Origin: Candidatus Tanganyikabacteria bacterium
GTDB taxonomy: Bacteria; Cyanobacteriota; Sericytochromatia; S15B-MN24; VGJW01
Direction: 5' to 3'
DNA length: 43,134 nt
NCBI GenBank assembly: GCA_016867235.1
Contig: VGJY01000012.1
Coordinates: forward strand, 1 to 43,134
The notes under the pieces are model-generated. The model was not told where the DNA came from, searched no databases, and saw only the letters and a program-made list of their open reading frames with translations. The translations under genes were made by a program, and so were the position numbers. Below are positions 27,002-37,930 of this stretch, piece after piece (positions within the stretch are counted from its first letter, which is position 1; each line of letters starts with the position of its first letter).

Positions 27002-29860
27002 ATGACCGACGCAGCCACCCTTTCGGGCACCCAGGGAGAGCTTTTCGGCGCACCGCAGCCGGAGAAGCGCGGCACGATGGTGTTGGTGGACGGCCACGCC
27101 CTCGCGTACCGCGCCTACTTCGCGCTGATCAAGCAAAATTTCCGTACCAAGTCCGGAGAGCCCACCGGCGCCGTGTACGGCTTCGTCAACATGCTCCTCT
27201 CGGCCCTTGGCCAGCTCAAGCCGCGCTGCCTGGCCGTGTGTTTCGACATGGACGGCGAGACCTTCCGCGACCAGCAATACGCGGGCTACAAGGCGCAGCG
27301 GCGCCCCATGCCCGACGATCTGCGGCCGCAGATAGACACCATCCGCAACGTGGTGCGCGCCTTCGGCCTGCCCATCTACGAGTTGCCAGGGTACGAGGCG
27401 GACGACGTCATCGCCACGGTGGCGTTCAAGGCCGTCGCCGCGGGGTTCGACGTCAAGATCCTTACGGGCGATCGCGACATCTTCCAGATCGTGCAGCCGG
27501 GAATCACGGTCCTGATGCCCAGGACCGGCGTGTCCGACCTGGAGGAGTACGACGCGGCCGGCGTCCTGGCCAAGATGGGCGTTCGGCCCGACCAGATCGT
27601 CGACTACAAGGGCCTGGCGGGCGACACCGCCGACAACATCCCGGGGGTGCCCGGTGTCGGCGAGAAGACCGCGGTGAGCCTGCTTACCGAGTTCGGCTCC
27701 TTCTCCAACCTCTTCGCAAACGTCGAGAAAGTCGCCAAGCCCAAGCTCCGGGAGGCCCTCGAGCAGCATCGGGAGCAGGCCCGCCTGTCCTACGATCTGG
27801 CCCGCATCGACACGGCGGCTCCCGTGGAGGGCCTCGACTGGCTGCATTGCGAGGTGAAGCTCCCCGAGATCTCGCAGTTGAGCGCCGTGCTCGAGAGGCT
27901 TGAGTTCAAGACCCTCTTGCGCGACCTCCCGAGGCGCCTGGGAGTCTTCGTGGCCGATCCGGCCGGCGAGGCGCCGGGTCCCGAGTCGGTCCCCGACCCC
28001 GATCTCCTGGCCGCTCTGCCCGGCGGCGACGACGACTCCCGGCCTCTCCGGGTGCGCACGTGCGTCGTGGACACCCCGGAGGCGCTGGGCGATCTGGTGG
28101 CTCGCCTGCGGAGTGCCGATCTGGTCGCCTTCGACACCGAGACCGACAGCCTGTCCCCGCTTGCCTGCAACATCGTCGGCATCTCGGTGGCCTGCGGCCC
28201 GGCGGACGCCAATGCCTGCGACGCTTACTACGTCCCGGTAGGTCATCGCGAGGGCCGGCAGCTCCCGCGCGCGGAGGTCCTGGCGGCCCTGCGCCCCATC
28301 TTCGAGGATCCCGCCATTCCCAAGGTGGCCCACCATGCCAAGTTCGACGTCCACGCCCTCTCGACGTGCGGCATCGCGGTGGCCGGCCTGCGAGACGATA
28401 CCCTCATCGCCGCGTACGTCCTGGATGCCGGCCGCTCCATCGGCCTGAAGGATCTGGCGCGGGACGTGCTGGGCTACCGGATGACGCCCATTTCCGAGCT
28501 CATCGGCAAGGCCGGCCCCAAGCAGAAGTCCATGGTCGACGTCGACATCGCCGCCGCGGCGCCCTACGCGGCGGCGGACGCCGCGGTCGCGCTGGAGCTC
28601 GACGCCAGGCTGCGGGAGCGGCTTTCCGGCGAGACCAACCTGGAGCTCTACCGGGACCTCGAGATCCCGTTGATTCCCGTGCTCTGGCGCATGGAGCAGC
28701 ACGGCATCCGCCTCGACACCGGCCTGCTCGCCGACCTCTCGGTGAAGCTGGCCGCCCGCATCCGCGAGATAGAGCGCGAGGCCCGGGACATCGTCGGCCA
28801 CGACTTCAACCTGGGCAGCCCGAAGCAACTGGAGACGATACTCTTCGACAAGCTGCAGTTGCCCAGCGTCCGCAAGAACAAGACCGGCCGCTCGACCGAC
28901 GCAGCCGTCCTCGAGGAACTCCAGAATGCCCACCCGGTGGTCGGCAAGATCCTCGAGTTCCGGCAGCTCACCAAGCTGAAAAATACCTACCTCGACGTCT
29001 TGCCCACCTACATCAACGAGCGGACGGGCTGCGTGCACACGTCCTACAACCAGCACGTGGCGGCCACCGGGCGCCTGTCGTCTGACCAGCCCAACTTGCA
29101 GAACATCCCCATCCGCACCGACCTGGGGCGCGAGATCCGGCGGGCCTTCGTGCCGCGCGAGCCGGGCAACCTCATCCTCTCGGCGGACTACTCGCAAATC
29201 GAGTTGCGCATCCTGGCGCATGTGGCCGACGACGAGGCGTTCAAGCGGGCTTTCGCGGCGGACCAGGACATTCACGCGGCCACGGCCGCCGAGATCTTCG
29301 GCGTGCCGCTGGATCAGGTCACGTCCGAGATGCGCCGCAAGGCTAAGGCCGTCAACTTCGGCGTCGCCTACGGCCAGACGGCATTCGGCCTGGCGCGAGC
29401 CCTGGGCATACCCCAGAAGGAGGCCCGCGACTTCATCGACGCCTACCGGCAGAAGTACGCCGGCGTGCATCGGTACACGGTCGAGACCGTGGCGCAGGCG
29501 CACCGCCAGGGCTACGTGAGCACGCTGCTGGGCCGCAAGCGCAAGCTGGCCGGCATTAACGGGCCCGACCGGCAACTGCGCGATTTTGCCGAGCGCGCCG
29601 CGATAAACGCTCCCATCCAGGGCTCGGCGGCCGATCTCATCAAGCTGGCGATGCTCGAGGTCGAGAGGGCGCTGGCCAGGGAAGGCTTGCGCACCGCGAT
29701 GGTCCTGCAGGTCCACGACGAACTGGTCTTCGAGGTCCCGCCGCAAGAAATGGAGGCGGCCAAGGCCCTGGTCAAGCGCGAGATGGAGCTTGCGATGCGG
29801 CTGTCGGTGCCGCTGAAGGTCGACCTCCGCCACGGGCCGACCTGGATGGAAGCGAAGTAG
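27002..29860 (+). CDS. polA: DNA polymerase I
   Basis: Starting at ATG 27002 the product has 952 residues. It contains the 5'-nuclease domain (MVLVDGHALAYRAYFAL, VCFDMDGETFR, ILTGDRDIFQIV, GLAGDTADNIPGVPGVGEKT), a 3'-5' exonuclease domain with apparently intact acidic residues (FDTETDSL near 376, HHAKFDVHAL, YAAADAAVALELD), and the polymerase domain with DYSQIELRILAH (about 726), RRKAKAVNFGVAYG (about 780) and VHDELVFEVP (about 903). All three activities should therefore be present. It fills gaps and removes primers in replication and repair. The gene is followed by an 11-bp perfect hairpin shared with the convergent pilin gene. Confidence 0.98.
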   Translation: MTDAATLSGTQGELFGAPQPEKRGTMVLVDGHALAYRAYFALIKQNFRTKSGEPTGAVYGFVNMLLSALGQLKPRCLAVCFDMDGETFRDQQYAGYKAQRRPMPDDLRPQIDTIRNVVRAFGLPIYELPGYEADDVIATVAFKAVAAGFDVKILTGDRDIFQIVQPGITVLMPRTGVSDLEEYDAAGVLAKMGVRPDQIVDYKGLAGDTADNIPGVPGVGEKTAVSLLTEFGSFSNLFANVEKVAKPKLREALEQHREQARLSYDLARIDTAAPVEGLDWLHCEVKLPEISQLSAVLERLEFKTLLRDLPRRLGVFVADPAGEAPGPESVPDPDLLAALPGGDDDSRPLRVRTCVVDTPEALGDLVARLRSADLVAFDTETDSLSPLACNIVGISVACGPADANACDAYYVPVGHREGRQLPRAEVLAALRPIFEDPAIPKVAHHAKFDVHALSTCGIAVAGLRDDTLIAAYVLDAGRSIGLKDLARDVLGYRMTPISELIGKAGPKQKSMVDVDIAAAAPYAAADAAVALELDARLRERLSGETNLELYRDLEIPLIPVLWRMEQHGIRLDTGLLADLSVKLAARIREIEREARDIVGHDFNLGSPKQLETILFDKLQLPSVRKNKTGRSTDAAVLEELQNAHPVVGKILEFRQLTKLKNTYLDVLPTYINERTGCVHTSYNQHVAATGRLSSDQPNLQNIPIRTDLGREIRRAFVPREPGNLILSADYSQIELRILAHVADDEAFKRAFAADQDIHAATAAEIFGVPLDQVTSEMRRKAKAVNFGVAYGQTAFGLARALGIPQKEARDFIDAYRQKYAGVHRYTVETVAQAHRQGYVSTLLGRKRKLAGINGPDRQLRDFAERAAINAPIQGSAADLIKLAMLEVERALAREGLRTAMVLQVHDELVFEVPPQEMEAAKALVKREMELAMRLSVPLKVDLRHGPTWMEAK

Positions 29861-29883
29861 GTTCGACCCGGACCGGGTCGAAC
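29861..29883. terminator. Bidirectional hairpin between polA and pilin-like gene
   Basis: GTTCGACCCGG pairs perfectly with CCGGGTCGAAC around a single central base, directly after the polA stop and overlapping the spacer before the convergent gene's stop at 29884. No T-run follows, so termination may be Rho-assisted or the stem may only protect 3' ends. Confidence 0.55.
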
Positions 29884-30531
29884 CTACGGCTGGGGAGCAC
29901 CGCCTACGAACAGGATCGGCTGGAAGACCGGATTGCGGATCGAGATGGCGTACGAGCGCACCTCGGTCATCTTGTTGGTCGTCAGCTCGAAGAAGCTGGC
30001 CGTGGCGCCCGCCGTGGTGTTGGAGTAGATCCGCCGGTATTCGATGAGGCCGTCGGTGCCCGGGAGCGGGGAGTACATGGGATGGGGCGACGGATAGGCG
30101 ACCGGCGCGATGTCGTCCTTGTCGTTCGGATAGGCCGGGATCTCGCCGCCGTAACAAGGGCGCGAGAAACACCCGGCCTCTCCGTCGATGCCGTAGTAGA
30201 CCGTGGGGCCGCCCTGGGTGACCGCCGCCGTCATCCGGCCGTTGTTGAAGCCGGTGGTGATGCGGCCGCCGAACGGGCTCCGGTCGACGTCGCTGGGTCG
30301 CTTGTCGCGCCACGCCGACGCGACCTGGTCGAGGTGAGGGTACGTGCCCCCCTGCGTCGTGGCCATCTGCTCGACCAGTTGCTGGAGGGCATAGACCTTG
30401 TCGCGCGCCTTGGAGATACCCGCCGCCGTCTTGGCCTGGGCATAGGTCACCAGGGCGACGTACAGCAGGAAGAAGCCGATGACGATGACCAGGATGATCT
30501 CGGCTAAGGTGAAACCCCTACGCGTCCGCAC
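29884..30531 (-). CDS. Type IV pilin-like protein (prepilin)
   Basis: From GTG 30531 the product has 215 residues and starts with RTRRG|FTLAEIILVIVIGFF, an ideal class III signal: basic leader, Gly before the cut, Phe at +1 and Glu at +5. The hydrophobic helix is followed by KARDKVYALQQLVEQMATTQ and a globular part rich in Gly, Tyr and Pro (YGIDGEAGCFSRPCYGGEIP, with two cysteines that could form a disulfide). It is a pilin or pseudopilin; no assembly genes are in the window. A longer reading from ATG further upstream would add a leader unlike prepilins. TATAAG lies 6 bases before the GTG. Confidence 0.8.
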   Translation of the reverse strand: MRTRRGFTLAEIILVIVIGFFLLYVALVTYAQAKTAAGISKARDKVYALQQLVEQMATTQGGTYPHLDQVASAWRDKRPSDVDRSPFGGRITTGFNNGRMTAAVTQGGPTVYYGIDGEAGCFSRPCYGGEIPAYPNDKDDIAPVAYPSPHPMYSPLPGTDGLIEYRRIYSNTTAGATASFFELTTNKMTEVRSYAISIRNPVFQPILFVGGAPQP

Positions 30532-30585
30532 GTATGCCTTATACCCCGCGGTTATCCGGAGCAGGCCGGGGGGCATGCTGGCATC

Positions 30586-31461
30586 GTGGCAAGCGCGGGA
30601 GTCTCGGCGCTGGCGATCGTCCTGATCGCCGGGATCGCCCTGCCGGCCTTCGCCCAGGAGGATGCCAGGCTCTTCGAACGGGCGCGGGAGCAACTGGAGG
30701 CGATGGTCCGGGTCAATCCGGCCGACTTCAAGGCTCGTTCCCTGCTCGGGCGGGCCTACGCGCTGCAAGGCCACTACGACAAGGCTCTCGAACAGTATCG
30801 GCAGGCCGCGACCCTCGGGGACCAGTCCGTACATCTGCTGGTGGCGGATGTCCTGGCCGATCGGGGGGAGGATGCGGCCGCCCGCGAAGCCTACGAGACG
30901 GCCCGCCTGCACGCGAAGCGAGGCGGCGATGCGCTCCGGGCGGCGGAGGCCGACCTCGGCCTCGCGCAACTGGATCTCCTGCGCGGCGACCTGGACAAGG
31001 TCCTGGCGGCCGTGGAACGGGTCCAAGGAGGTGACAAGCAGGCGGCTTCCCGGCTGAGGGCGCGGCTGCTGGCTCTCCAGAGCGCGGCCCGGGCGGGGCA
31101 GGTGCTCAAGGAAGGCCCGGTCGCGGTCTGGACCGACGGCGCCCGGGCGCGAGAGGCCCTCGAGCGCGCCCTGTCGGTGGACGATAGCGATCCGCGGGTG
31201 CTCTACGCCCTAGGCCGGTTCTACCTCGAGGCGCCGCCCGGTTTCGGGGATCGCGACAGGGCCGAGTTGCTCATGGCGCGGGCCGCCAAGCTGCGCCGGG
31301 CCAACGCCGTCTACCGGGCATGGCACATCCATGCCCTGGCGATCCGGGGGCGCCAGACCGAGGCCCAGACCGAGCTGGAGGCGTTCGAGGCCGCATTTGG
31401 CGGGTCGCCGGCCGCTCGTGCGGTGGCCGACCGCCTGCGCCGCGGGGAGCCGCCTTTCTAG
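30586..31461 (+). CDS. Secreted TPR-repeat protein
   Basis: The product has 291 residues from GTG 30586. A signal peptide of about 23 residues ends at PAFAQE. The rest is helical with TPR-like units: FKARSLLGRAYALQGHYDKA-LEQYRQAATLGD is the clearest, followed by AREAYETARLHAKRGGDALR, REALERALSVDDSDPRVLYA-LGRFYLE and VYRAWHIHALAIRGRQTEAQ. TPR proteins are scaffolds for protein binding; here it would act outside the cytoplasmic membrane. It is divergent from the pilin gene with a 54-bp gap, so the two may be related in function, as TPR lipoproteins often assist pilus assembly, but that is inference. Confidence 0.8.
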   Translation: MASAGVSALAIVLIAGIALPAFAQEDARLFERAREQLEAMVRVNPADFKARSLLGRAYALQGHYDKALEQYRQAATLGDQSVHLLVADVLADRGEDAAAREAYETARLHAKRGGDALRAAEADLGLAQLDLLRGDLDKVLAAVERVQGGDKQAASRLRARLLALQSAARAGQVLKEGPVAVWTDGARAREALERALSVDDSDPRVLYALGRFYLEAPPGFGDRDRAELLMARAAKLRRANAVYRAWHIHALAIRGRQTEAQTELEAFEAAFGGSPAARAVADRLRRGEPPF

Positions 31462-31491
31462 AGCCGGCCCCTGGGTATATAAGATTCGTGC

Positions 31492-31518
31492 GCACCACTC
31501 GCGTAGGTGTGCTACACT
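31492..31518 (+). promoter_or_regulatory. Candidate operator and -10 of the HspR-like gene
   Basis: The imperfect inverted repeat GCACCAC-TCGCGTA-GGTGTGC (31492-31512) ends exactly where the -10-like TACACT (31513-31518) begins. MerR-family regulators typically bind between the -35 and -10. A similar arrangement with GTGTG at the same distance occurs before clpC. Confidence 0.45.
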
Positions 31519-31557
31519 GTCCGTATAAACTGAATTGATAGCGACGGGCGCAGGAGG

Positions 31558-32025
31558 ATGGACTTGTTCGAATCCAAGGATCGCCCGCTCTACATCATCA
31601 GTGTAGCGGCGGAACTGGTTAACATGCACCCGCAGACCCTCCGCCTCTACGAGCGGCGCGGCCTGGTGTGTCCCAAGCGGCAGGGCAAGAACCGGCTTTA
31701 CTCTCAGGCCGACATCGAGCGCCTGATGTACATACAGAGCCTCACGCAGGAACTGGGCATCAATCTGGCAGGCGTCGAACGCATCATCCGCTTGCAGAAC
31801 GAACTCGATCAGCTCAAGGCCCGCAAGGAAGAAGAGCTCCGGCTGATCGCCGAGCGCATGGAGCAACTGGAGCGGATGAAGCGGGTCCGCGAAGGCGAGA
31901 TCGCCGAGATCAAGCAAAAAATCAAGGAATCGCTGGCAGAGGATGAGGAGCCGGCGGACCCGAATGCCCCGAGGCAGACGGAGCCTCGCGATCGAAAGCC
32001 GCAGGGGGCCAGGAGCCTGGAATGA
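31558..32025 (+). CDS. MerR-family regulator, HspR-like
   Basis: The product has 155 residues from ATG 31558. The sequence [26 protein letters not shown], then [40 protein letters not shown] and a long coiled coil (75-130) is the order of HspR, the MerR-type repressor of heat-shock genes. AGGAGG abuts the ATG, which is too close; TTG 31564 would have better spacing and give [12 protein letters not shown], so the true start may be two codons later. Its place directly upstream of clpC supports a role as chaperone/protease repressor. The acidic, Pro-rich tail after residue 130 is less conserved. Confidence 0.82.
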   Translation: MDLFESKDRPLYIISVAAELVNMHPQTLRLYERRGLVCPKRQGKNRLYSQADIERLMYIQSLTQELGINLAGVERIIRLQNELDQLKARKEEELRLIAERMEQLERMKRVREGEIAEIKQKIKESLAEDEEPADPNAPRQTEPRDRKPQGARSLE

Positions 32026-32038
32026 CGGGGGGATTACC

Positions 32039-32060
32039 CCACATACCTGTGTGGTAAGAT
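32039..32060 (+). promoter_or_regulatory. Candidate HspR-type operator and -10 of clpC
   Basis: CCACA-N6-TGTGG (32039-32054) is a perfect inverted repeat and directly abuts the -10-like TAAGAT (32055-32060). It occupies the spacer where a MerR-family protein would sit. The GTGTG string is at the same distance from the -10 as in the promoter of the regulator gene. Confidence 0.5.
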
Positions 32061-32105
32061 GCCCCATGAAACTGGCCGCTGAGGCGGCCCACGAAGAGGT
32101 GCAAG

Positions 32106-34646
<2,541 letters not shown>

Positions 34647-34714
34647 CATCCGCCCGGCCAGGGCCACACCGCCCGTTGGTCCAGTTTGGCCATAGACTGC
34701 GCCCCTAGGGTACC

Positions 34715-34738
34715 TATACTCCCCGCGAGATAGCGGGG
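34715..34738 (+). promoter_or_regulatory. -10 and 5' leader hairpin of the lipoprotein gene
   Basis: TATACT (34715-34720) is a good -10, although no -35 at 17 bp stands out. CCCCGC-GAGATA-GCGGGG (34721-34738) forms a 6-bp stem that would lie at the start of the mRNA. AGGAGG (34748-34753) lies 6 bases before the original ATG 34760. Confidence 0.45.
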
Positions 34739-34781
34739 CACTGGGCCAGGAGGCGGTAGATGGCCAATCGCGTCGTCCTCA

Positions 34782-34907
34782 TAGCGGCGCTCAAATGACC
34801 TGGCGCCTATCGGACGCAGGCACGGAGGCCTGCGCCACCGATGCAACGGGTGGGGCCGGCCTCCGTGCCGGCCGCGATGCCGGAGCGAAGTCATCAGAGC
34901 CGCGCTA
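34782..34907 (+). mobile_element. 126-bp MITE-like element, copy 3, inside lipoprotein signal
   Basis: It is identical to the element at 1472-1597 across all 126 bases, with target duplication TCA at 34779-34781 and 34908-34910. It lies between codons 7 and 9 of the host gene. Full identity to the other copies suggests recent movement. Confidence 0.9.
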
Positions 34908-35505
34908 TCAGACGCTTGGGTTATGTCGGGCTCGCGGGCACGTTGTTGGCCTGCACGTACCGCCCCCCGGCGGCGACCGTTCCCGAACGACCGGCGGGCA
35001 CCGCCGCCGGCTACCGGATCAGCCAGCTGGACGTCGACCCGGGAATCTTCCAGAACCTACCCGGCACCATGGCGCCCGCCGAGGCGAACCAGCAGCTCAT
35101 CCCGATCGAGCCGTCCCGGATCAGCGGCCAGTTCACCCCCGACCAGTTCACGGGGGCCGAGGGCTTCTTCAGAGGCTTCGCGCCGGGCTTCACGGCCGAG
35201 ATCCTGTCCCAGTCCCTCTTCCTGCCGGTAGGCAACATCCTGGTGCCCTATGTCGCGAGCGGCGGGCGGTACGCGCCGGTGGTGTTCCGGGACGATCGGG
35301 CGGGTCTCTACATCTACCCCTTCCTGGCGAGCGCCGAGGCCACGTTCAACCCCATGTACTACGTGGTGCGCGTCGTGCTGACGCCCGCGGCCGTCGTGTT
35401 TCCGGTCGAGGTGCCCGTCGCCTACGTGTCGCCCATCGACATCATCGCCGTGCCGCCGCCGCTGATCATCGTGCCGCCGCCCATCATCATCATCACGCGC
35501 CATAC

Positions 35506-35880
35506 GCCGACCACTCCGACGACGCCGACCACACCGACGACGCCGACCACCCCGACGATGCCGACCACGCCGACGACGCCGACGACGCCCACAACGCCGA
35601 CCACGCCGACGACTCCGACCACGCCGACGACGCCGACCACGCCTAATACGCCTCTCACGCCGCGGACACCCGTGACGCCGATCACGCACCTCACTCCGAT
35701 CACGCCACGCACGCCGATCGCGCCGATCACGCCGACGACGCCGACCACTCCGACGACGCCTGTGACTCCGATGACGCCGCGTACGCCGACCACCGTCGTC
35801 ACGCCGGTCACGCCCACGACGCCCACCACGCCGGTGACGCCAACCATGCCCACCCCACCCACGACACCGCTGACTCCACG
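35506..35880 (+). repeat. Degenerate tandem repeat coding Thr-Pro units
   Basis: Short units based on ACGCCGACC and its variants repeat across this coding stretch and encode runs of TPT and TP pairs. The region is purine-poor on the plus strand and likely to vary in copy number by slippage. It is not a CRISPR array because there are no unique spacers. Confidence 0.75.
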
Positions 35881-36382
35881 ACCGCCGACGGCGGCCGTAA
35901 CCCCGCTCATGCCGGCCACTCCCCGCACGCCTGTCGCGGCCGTCACCACGCTGGCGCCCACGGCGGCGCGCACGCCGGTCGGGCCTGGCGGCTTGCCGCC
36001 GGATGCCGACATCGGCCGCACGCGGATCACCGCCCAGTTCCCCGCCGCGGGGAGCCTTCCCGGACGGCTGCCGCCCACGGGTTCCTTCCCCGGGACCCCG
36101 ATCGGCGGAATGCAGGGTAGCCTTCCCACGGGGAGCCTGCCTGGCGGCCCGATCGGCGGGCTGCGCGGCGGCCTTCCCGGCGGCGCGGGCGGATTGCCCA
36201 GCGGCATCGGCGGCATCGGCGGGCTACCCGGGGGCATCGGCGGAATGCGCTCGGCCATCGGTGGCGGCATGCCTGCGGGCATCGGCGGCGGCATGCCGGG
36301 AGGCATCGGGGGGATGCGCGTCGGCCGCAGCATCAAGGATTCGCGGGCAGCAGGCGGCAAAGCCGACTAATCATTTCGGGGG

Positions 36383-36408
36383 CGGGGCCGGTCCATCCGG
36401 CCCCGTTT
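36383..36408 (+). terminator. Terminator after the Thr-Pro lipoprotein gene
   Basis: CGGGGCCGG (36383-36391) pairs with CCGGCCCCG (36397-36405) around TCCAT, followed by TTT. It lies 12 bases after the stop codon. Confidence 0.75.
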
Positions 36409-36442
36409 CCCGCTAGCCTCCCCCGGGAGGGGGAGCGGGTGG

Positions 36443-37039
36443 ATGGAGTGCGTTCCTGACCGCGTGGACGTGCGCTTGCCGCTACCGCTGATCAGCGCGG
36501 CGGTGGTGTTTCACCTGGCGGGCCTGGCGGGCCAGAACCTGCCGGATTCCGCCCTGCGCCATCGCCTGCTCGCGGTGACCGGGCCGTACATGACGTTCTT
36601 CGGGCTCGACCAGACCTGGAACATGTTCAGCCCGCAGCCGGGCGACACGAACCTGGATCTCGTCGCCGAGGTACGCTTGGCCGACGGCAGCACGCGGACG
36701 TACCGCTTTCCCGAGATGGGCAAGCAGGGCTTCCTGGCAACCTACCGTTCCATTCCGCTCCGCAAGCTGTTGCTGGAACTGGGCGATCACCCCTTCCTTC
36801 TGCCCGACGTCGCCCGCTTCGTGGCCGCACGCGTGGGTGCGCCCGCGGCGCCGGTATCGGTTTCGCTGGCCTATCACTGGTGGCGGTATCCGCCACCCGA
36901 AATCGGCCTGCGCACGGCCTACCGGTACAGGAAACTCCACCGCCTGGATCTGGGGACTTATCCGGTCGTGCGCGACGCCGGCACGGAGGCCGGCGCCACT
37001 CGATCATGGGTGGGGCCGGCCCCCGCGCCGGCGCGGTAG
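36443..37039 (+). CDS. Small membrane protein A1 of HTTM operon (SdpA/DUF5819-like)
   Basis: The product has 198 residues. A hydrophobic segment at about 14-32 is followed by NLPDSALRHRL, YMTFFGLDQTWNMFSPQPGD, VRLADGSTRTYRFPEM, FLLPDVARFVAARV and YPPPEIGLRTAY. The protein at 37927-38457 shares all these motifs, so the two are paralogues. The Q-x-W-x-(F/M)-(F/Y)-(S/T)-x-x-P string recalls the small partners of HTTM proteins such as SdpA or DUF5819, but I cannot confirm membership. The last 20 residues (from RDAGTEAGATRSWVGPAPAP) are encoded by a REP-like hairpin unit and replace whatever the original C-terminus was. The HTTM gene follows after 6 bases. Confidence 0.7.
   Translation: MECVPDRVDVRLPLPLISAAVVFHLAGLAGQNLPDSALRHRLLAVTGPYMTFFGLDQTWNMFSPQPGDTNLDLVAEVRLADGSTRTYRFPEMGKQGFLATYRSIPLRKLLLELGDHPFLLPDVARFVAARVGAPAAPVSVSLAYHWWRYPPPEIGLRTAYRYRKLHRLDLGTYPVVRDAGTEAGATRSWVGPAPAPAR
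36968..37036. repeat. REP-like hairpin unit forming the 3' end of gene A1
   Basis: GCCGGCACGGAGGCCGGC and GCCGGCCCCCGCGCCGGC are inverted with two mismatches around a loop of about 20 bases. The first arm shares GGCACGGAGGCC with the 126-bp elements. The unit lies inside the coding frame, whose stop TAG follows immediately. Confidence 0.65.
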
Positions 37040-37045
37040 TTTCCG

Positions 37046-37930
37046 ATGAGCGCGTGGAATCGCTTCTGGTTCGGACCGGCATCGCCGCTGCCGCTCGGGC
37101 TGTTCCGCATCGGTCTGGGGCTGGCGTTTCTGGCCTACCTCTACCAGATCACCGCCCCCTTCGAGGAATTCCTCGGCACCCGCGGCATCGTCGCGCCCGC
37201 CACCATCGAGGCCATCCTGCCGCAACCGCGCCTCAACCTCCTGCCGGCCGGGACGCCCGACGCGATCATGCGCCTGGCGCTCTTCGTCTTCTGGGTGGCG
37301 GCCCTGATGCTCACGATCGGCTATCGCACGCGCCTGGCCACCTTCGCCTGCTTCGCGCTCATGTGCTCGTTCACGCAGCGCAACCCGTTCCTCCTCAACG
37401 GTCCCGAGCAGTTGCTGCGCATCTACTCGTTCTCCTTCCTGCTGGCTCCGGGCAACTTGCCCTTCTCGGTCGATCGCCGCCTGGCCGGGCTGCACTGGCC
37501 TCCCGGGCCCGTGATTCCCCTCGCGCAGCGCCTGATCGCCCTGCAGGTGGCCATCGTGTACCTGGCCGGCGTGCTGTGGAAGACCGGCGGATCGCGCTGG
37601 GTGGACGGCACCGCGGTGTACTACACCGATCAGTTCGAGACCCTCAAGAACCACTGGCTGCCGCTGCCGCTGCCGTCCCTGGAGGTGGTCAATCTCGCGA
37701 CCTATCTCACCATCGCCGTCGAACTGGCGATAGCGCTTTGCGCGTGGTTCCGGCCGACGCGGCCCTGGGTGCTGGCGGGCGGCGTCCTGCTCCATCTGGG
37801 GATCGGCTGGAACATGAACCTCTGGATCTTCAGCTTCGCCATGCTGGCCGGGTACCCGTGCTTCCTGGCGGGTCGCGACGTGATGGCAATGACCCGCTCC
37901 CTCGGCCGCTGGAGGGTTGCTTGGCGGTGA
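37046..37930 (+). CDS. HTTM-domain membrane protein B1 (SdpB-like)
   Basis: The product has 294 residues with about seven or eight membrane segments. It begins FWFGPASPLPLGLFRIGLGL, followed by TIGYRTRLATFACF, CSFTQRNPFLLNGPEQLLRI, PLAQRLIALQVAIVYLAGVL and WVDGTAVYYTDQ, the layout of the HTTM domain shared by vitamin K-dependent gamma-carboxylase and by SdpB of peptide-toxin systems. The protein at 38454 is a paralogue with the same motifs. Catalytic carboxylation cannot be claimed without alignment. Its stop overlaps the start of A2 by four bases (GTGA), so the genes are coupled. Confidence 0.8.
   Translation: MSAWNRFWFGPASPLPLGLFRIGLGLAFLAYLYQITAPFEEFLGTRGIVAPATIEAILPQPRLNLLPAGTPDAIMRLALFVFWVAALMLTIGYRTRLATFACFALMCSFTQRNPFLLNGPEQLLRIYSFSFLLAPGNLPFSVDRRLAGLHWPPGPVIPLAQRLIALQVAIVYLAGVLWKTGGSRWVDGTAVYYTDQFETLKNHWLPLPLPSLEVVNLATYLTIAVELAIALCAWFRPTRPWVLAGGVLLHLGIGWNMNLWIFSFAMLAGYPCFLAGRDVMAMTRSLGRWRVAWR

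Larger units (their letters stand above)
34760..36370 (+). pseudogene. Thr-Pro-repeat lipoprotein, interrupted by 126-bp element
   Basis: The original gene starts at ATG 34760 with a good ribosome site and reads MANRVVL before the inserted element. Removing the element and one target duplication gives MANRVVLRRLGYVGLAGTLL followed by AC, a textbook lipoprotein signal. With the element, translation stops at TGA 34796-34798 after 12 codons. The frame reopens inside the element: ATG 34841 and ATG 34877 are in frame with the mature protein and could give MPERSHQSRAIRRLG plus the signal, but neither has a ribosome-binding site. The mature part has a beta-rich domain (about 60-220), then a long stretch dominated by T-P pairs (about 218-385) and a Gly-rich tail with GGIGGM and GGGMPAG units. 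It is probably a cell-surface or adhesin-like protein. No known family is recognised. Confidence 0.75.

Noticed and set aside
26993-30313. A very long minus-strand open frame antisense to polA and the pilin gene
   Set aside because: It mirrors GC-rich third positions of polA, shows no family resemblance and overlaps two well-supported genes.
35506-35880. CRISPR-like array in the Thr-Pro region
   Set aside because: The repeats are short, contiguous and in frame with the coding sequence, with no unique spacers.
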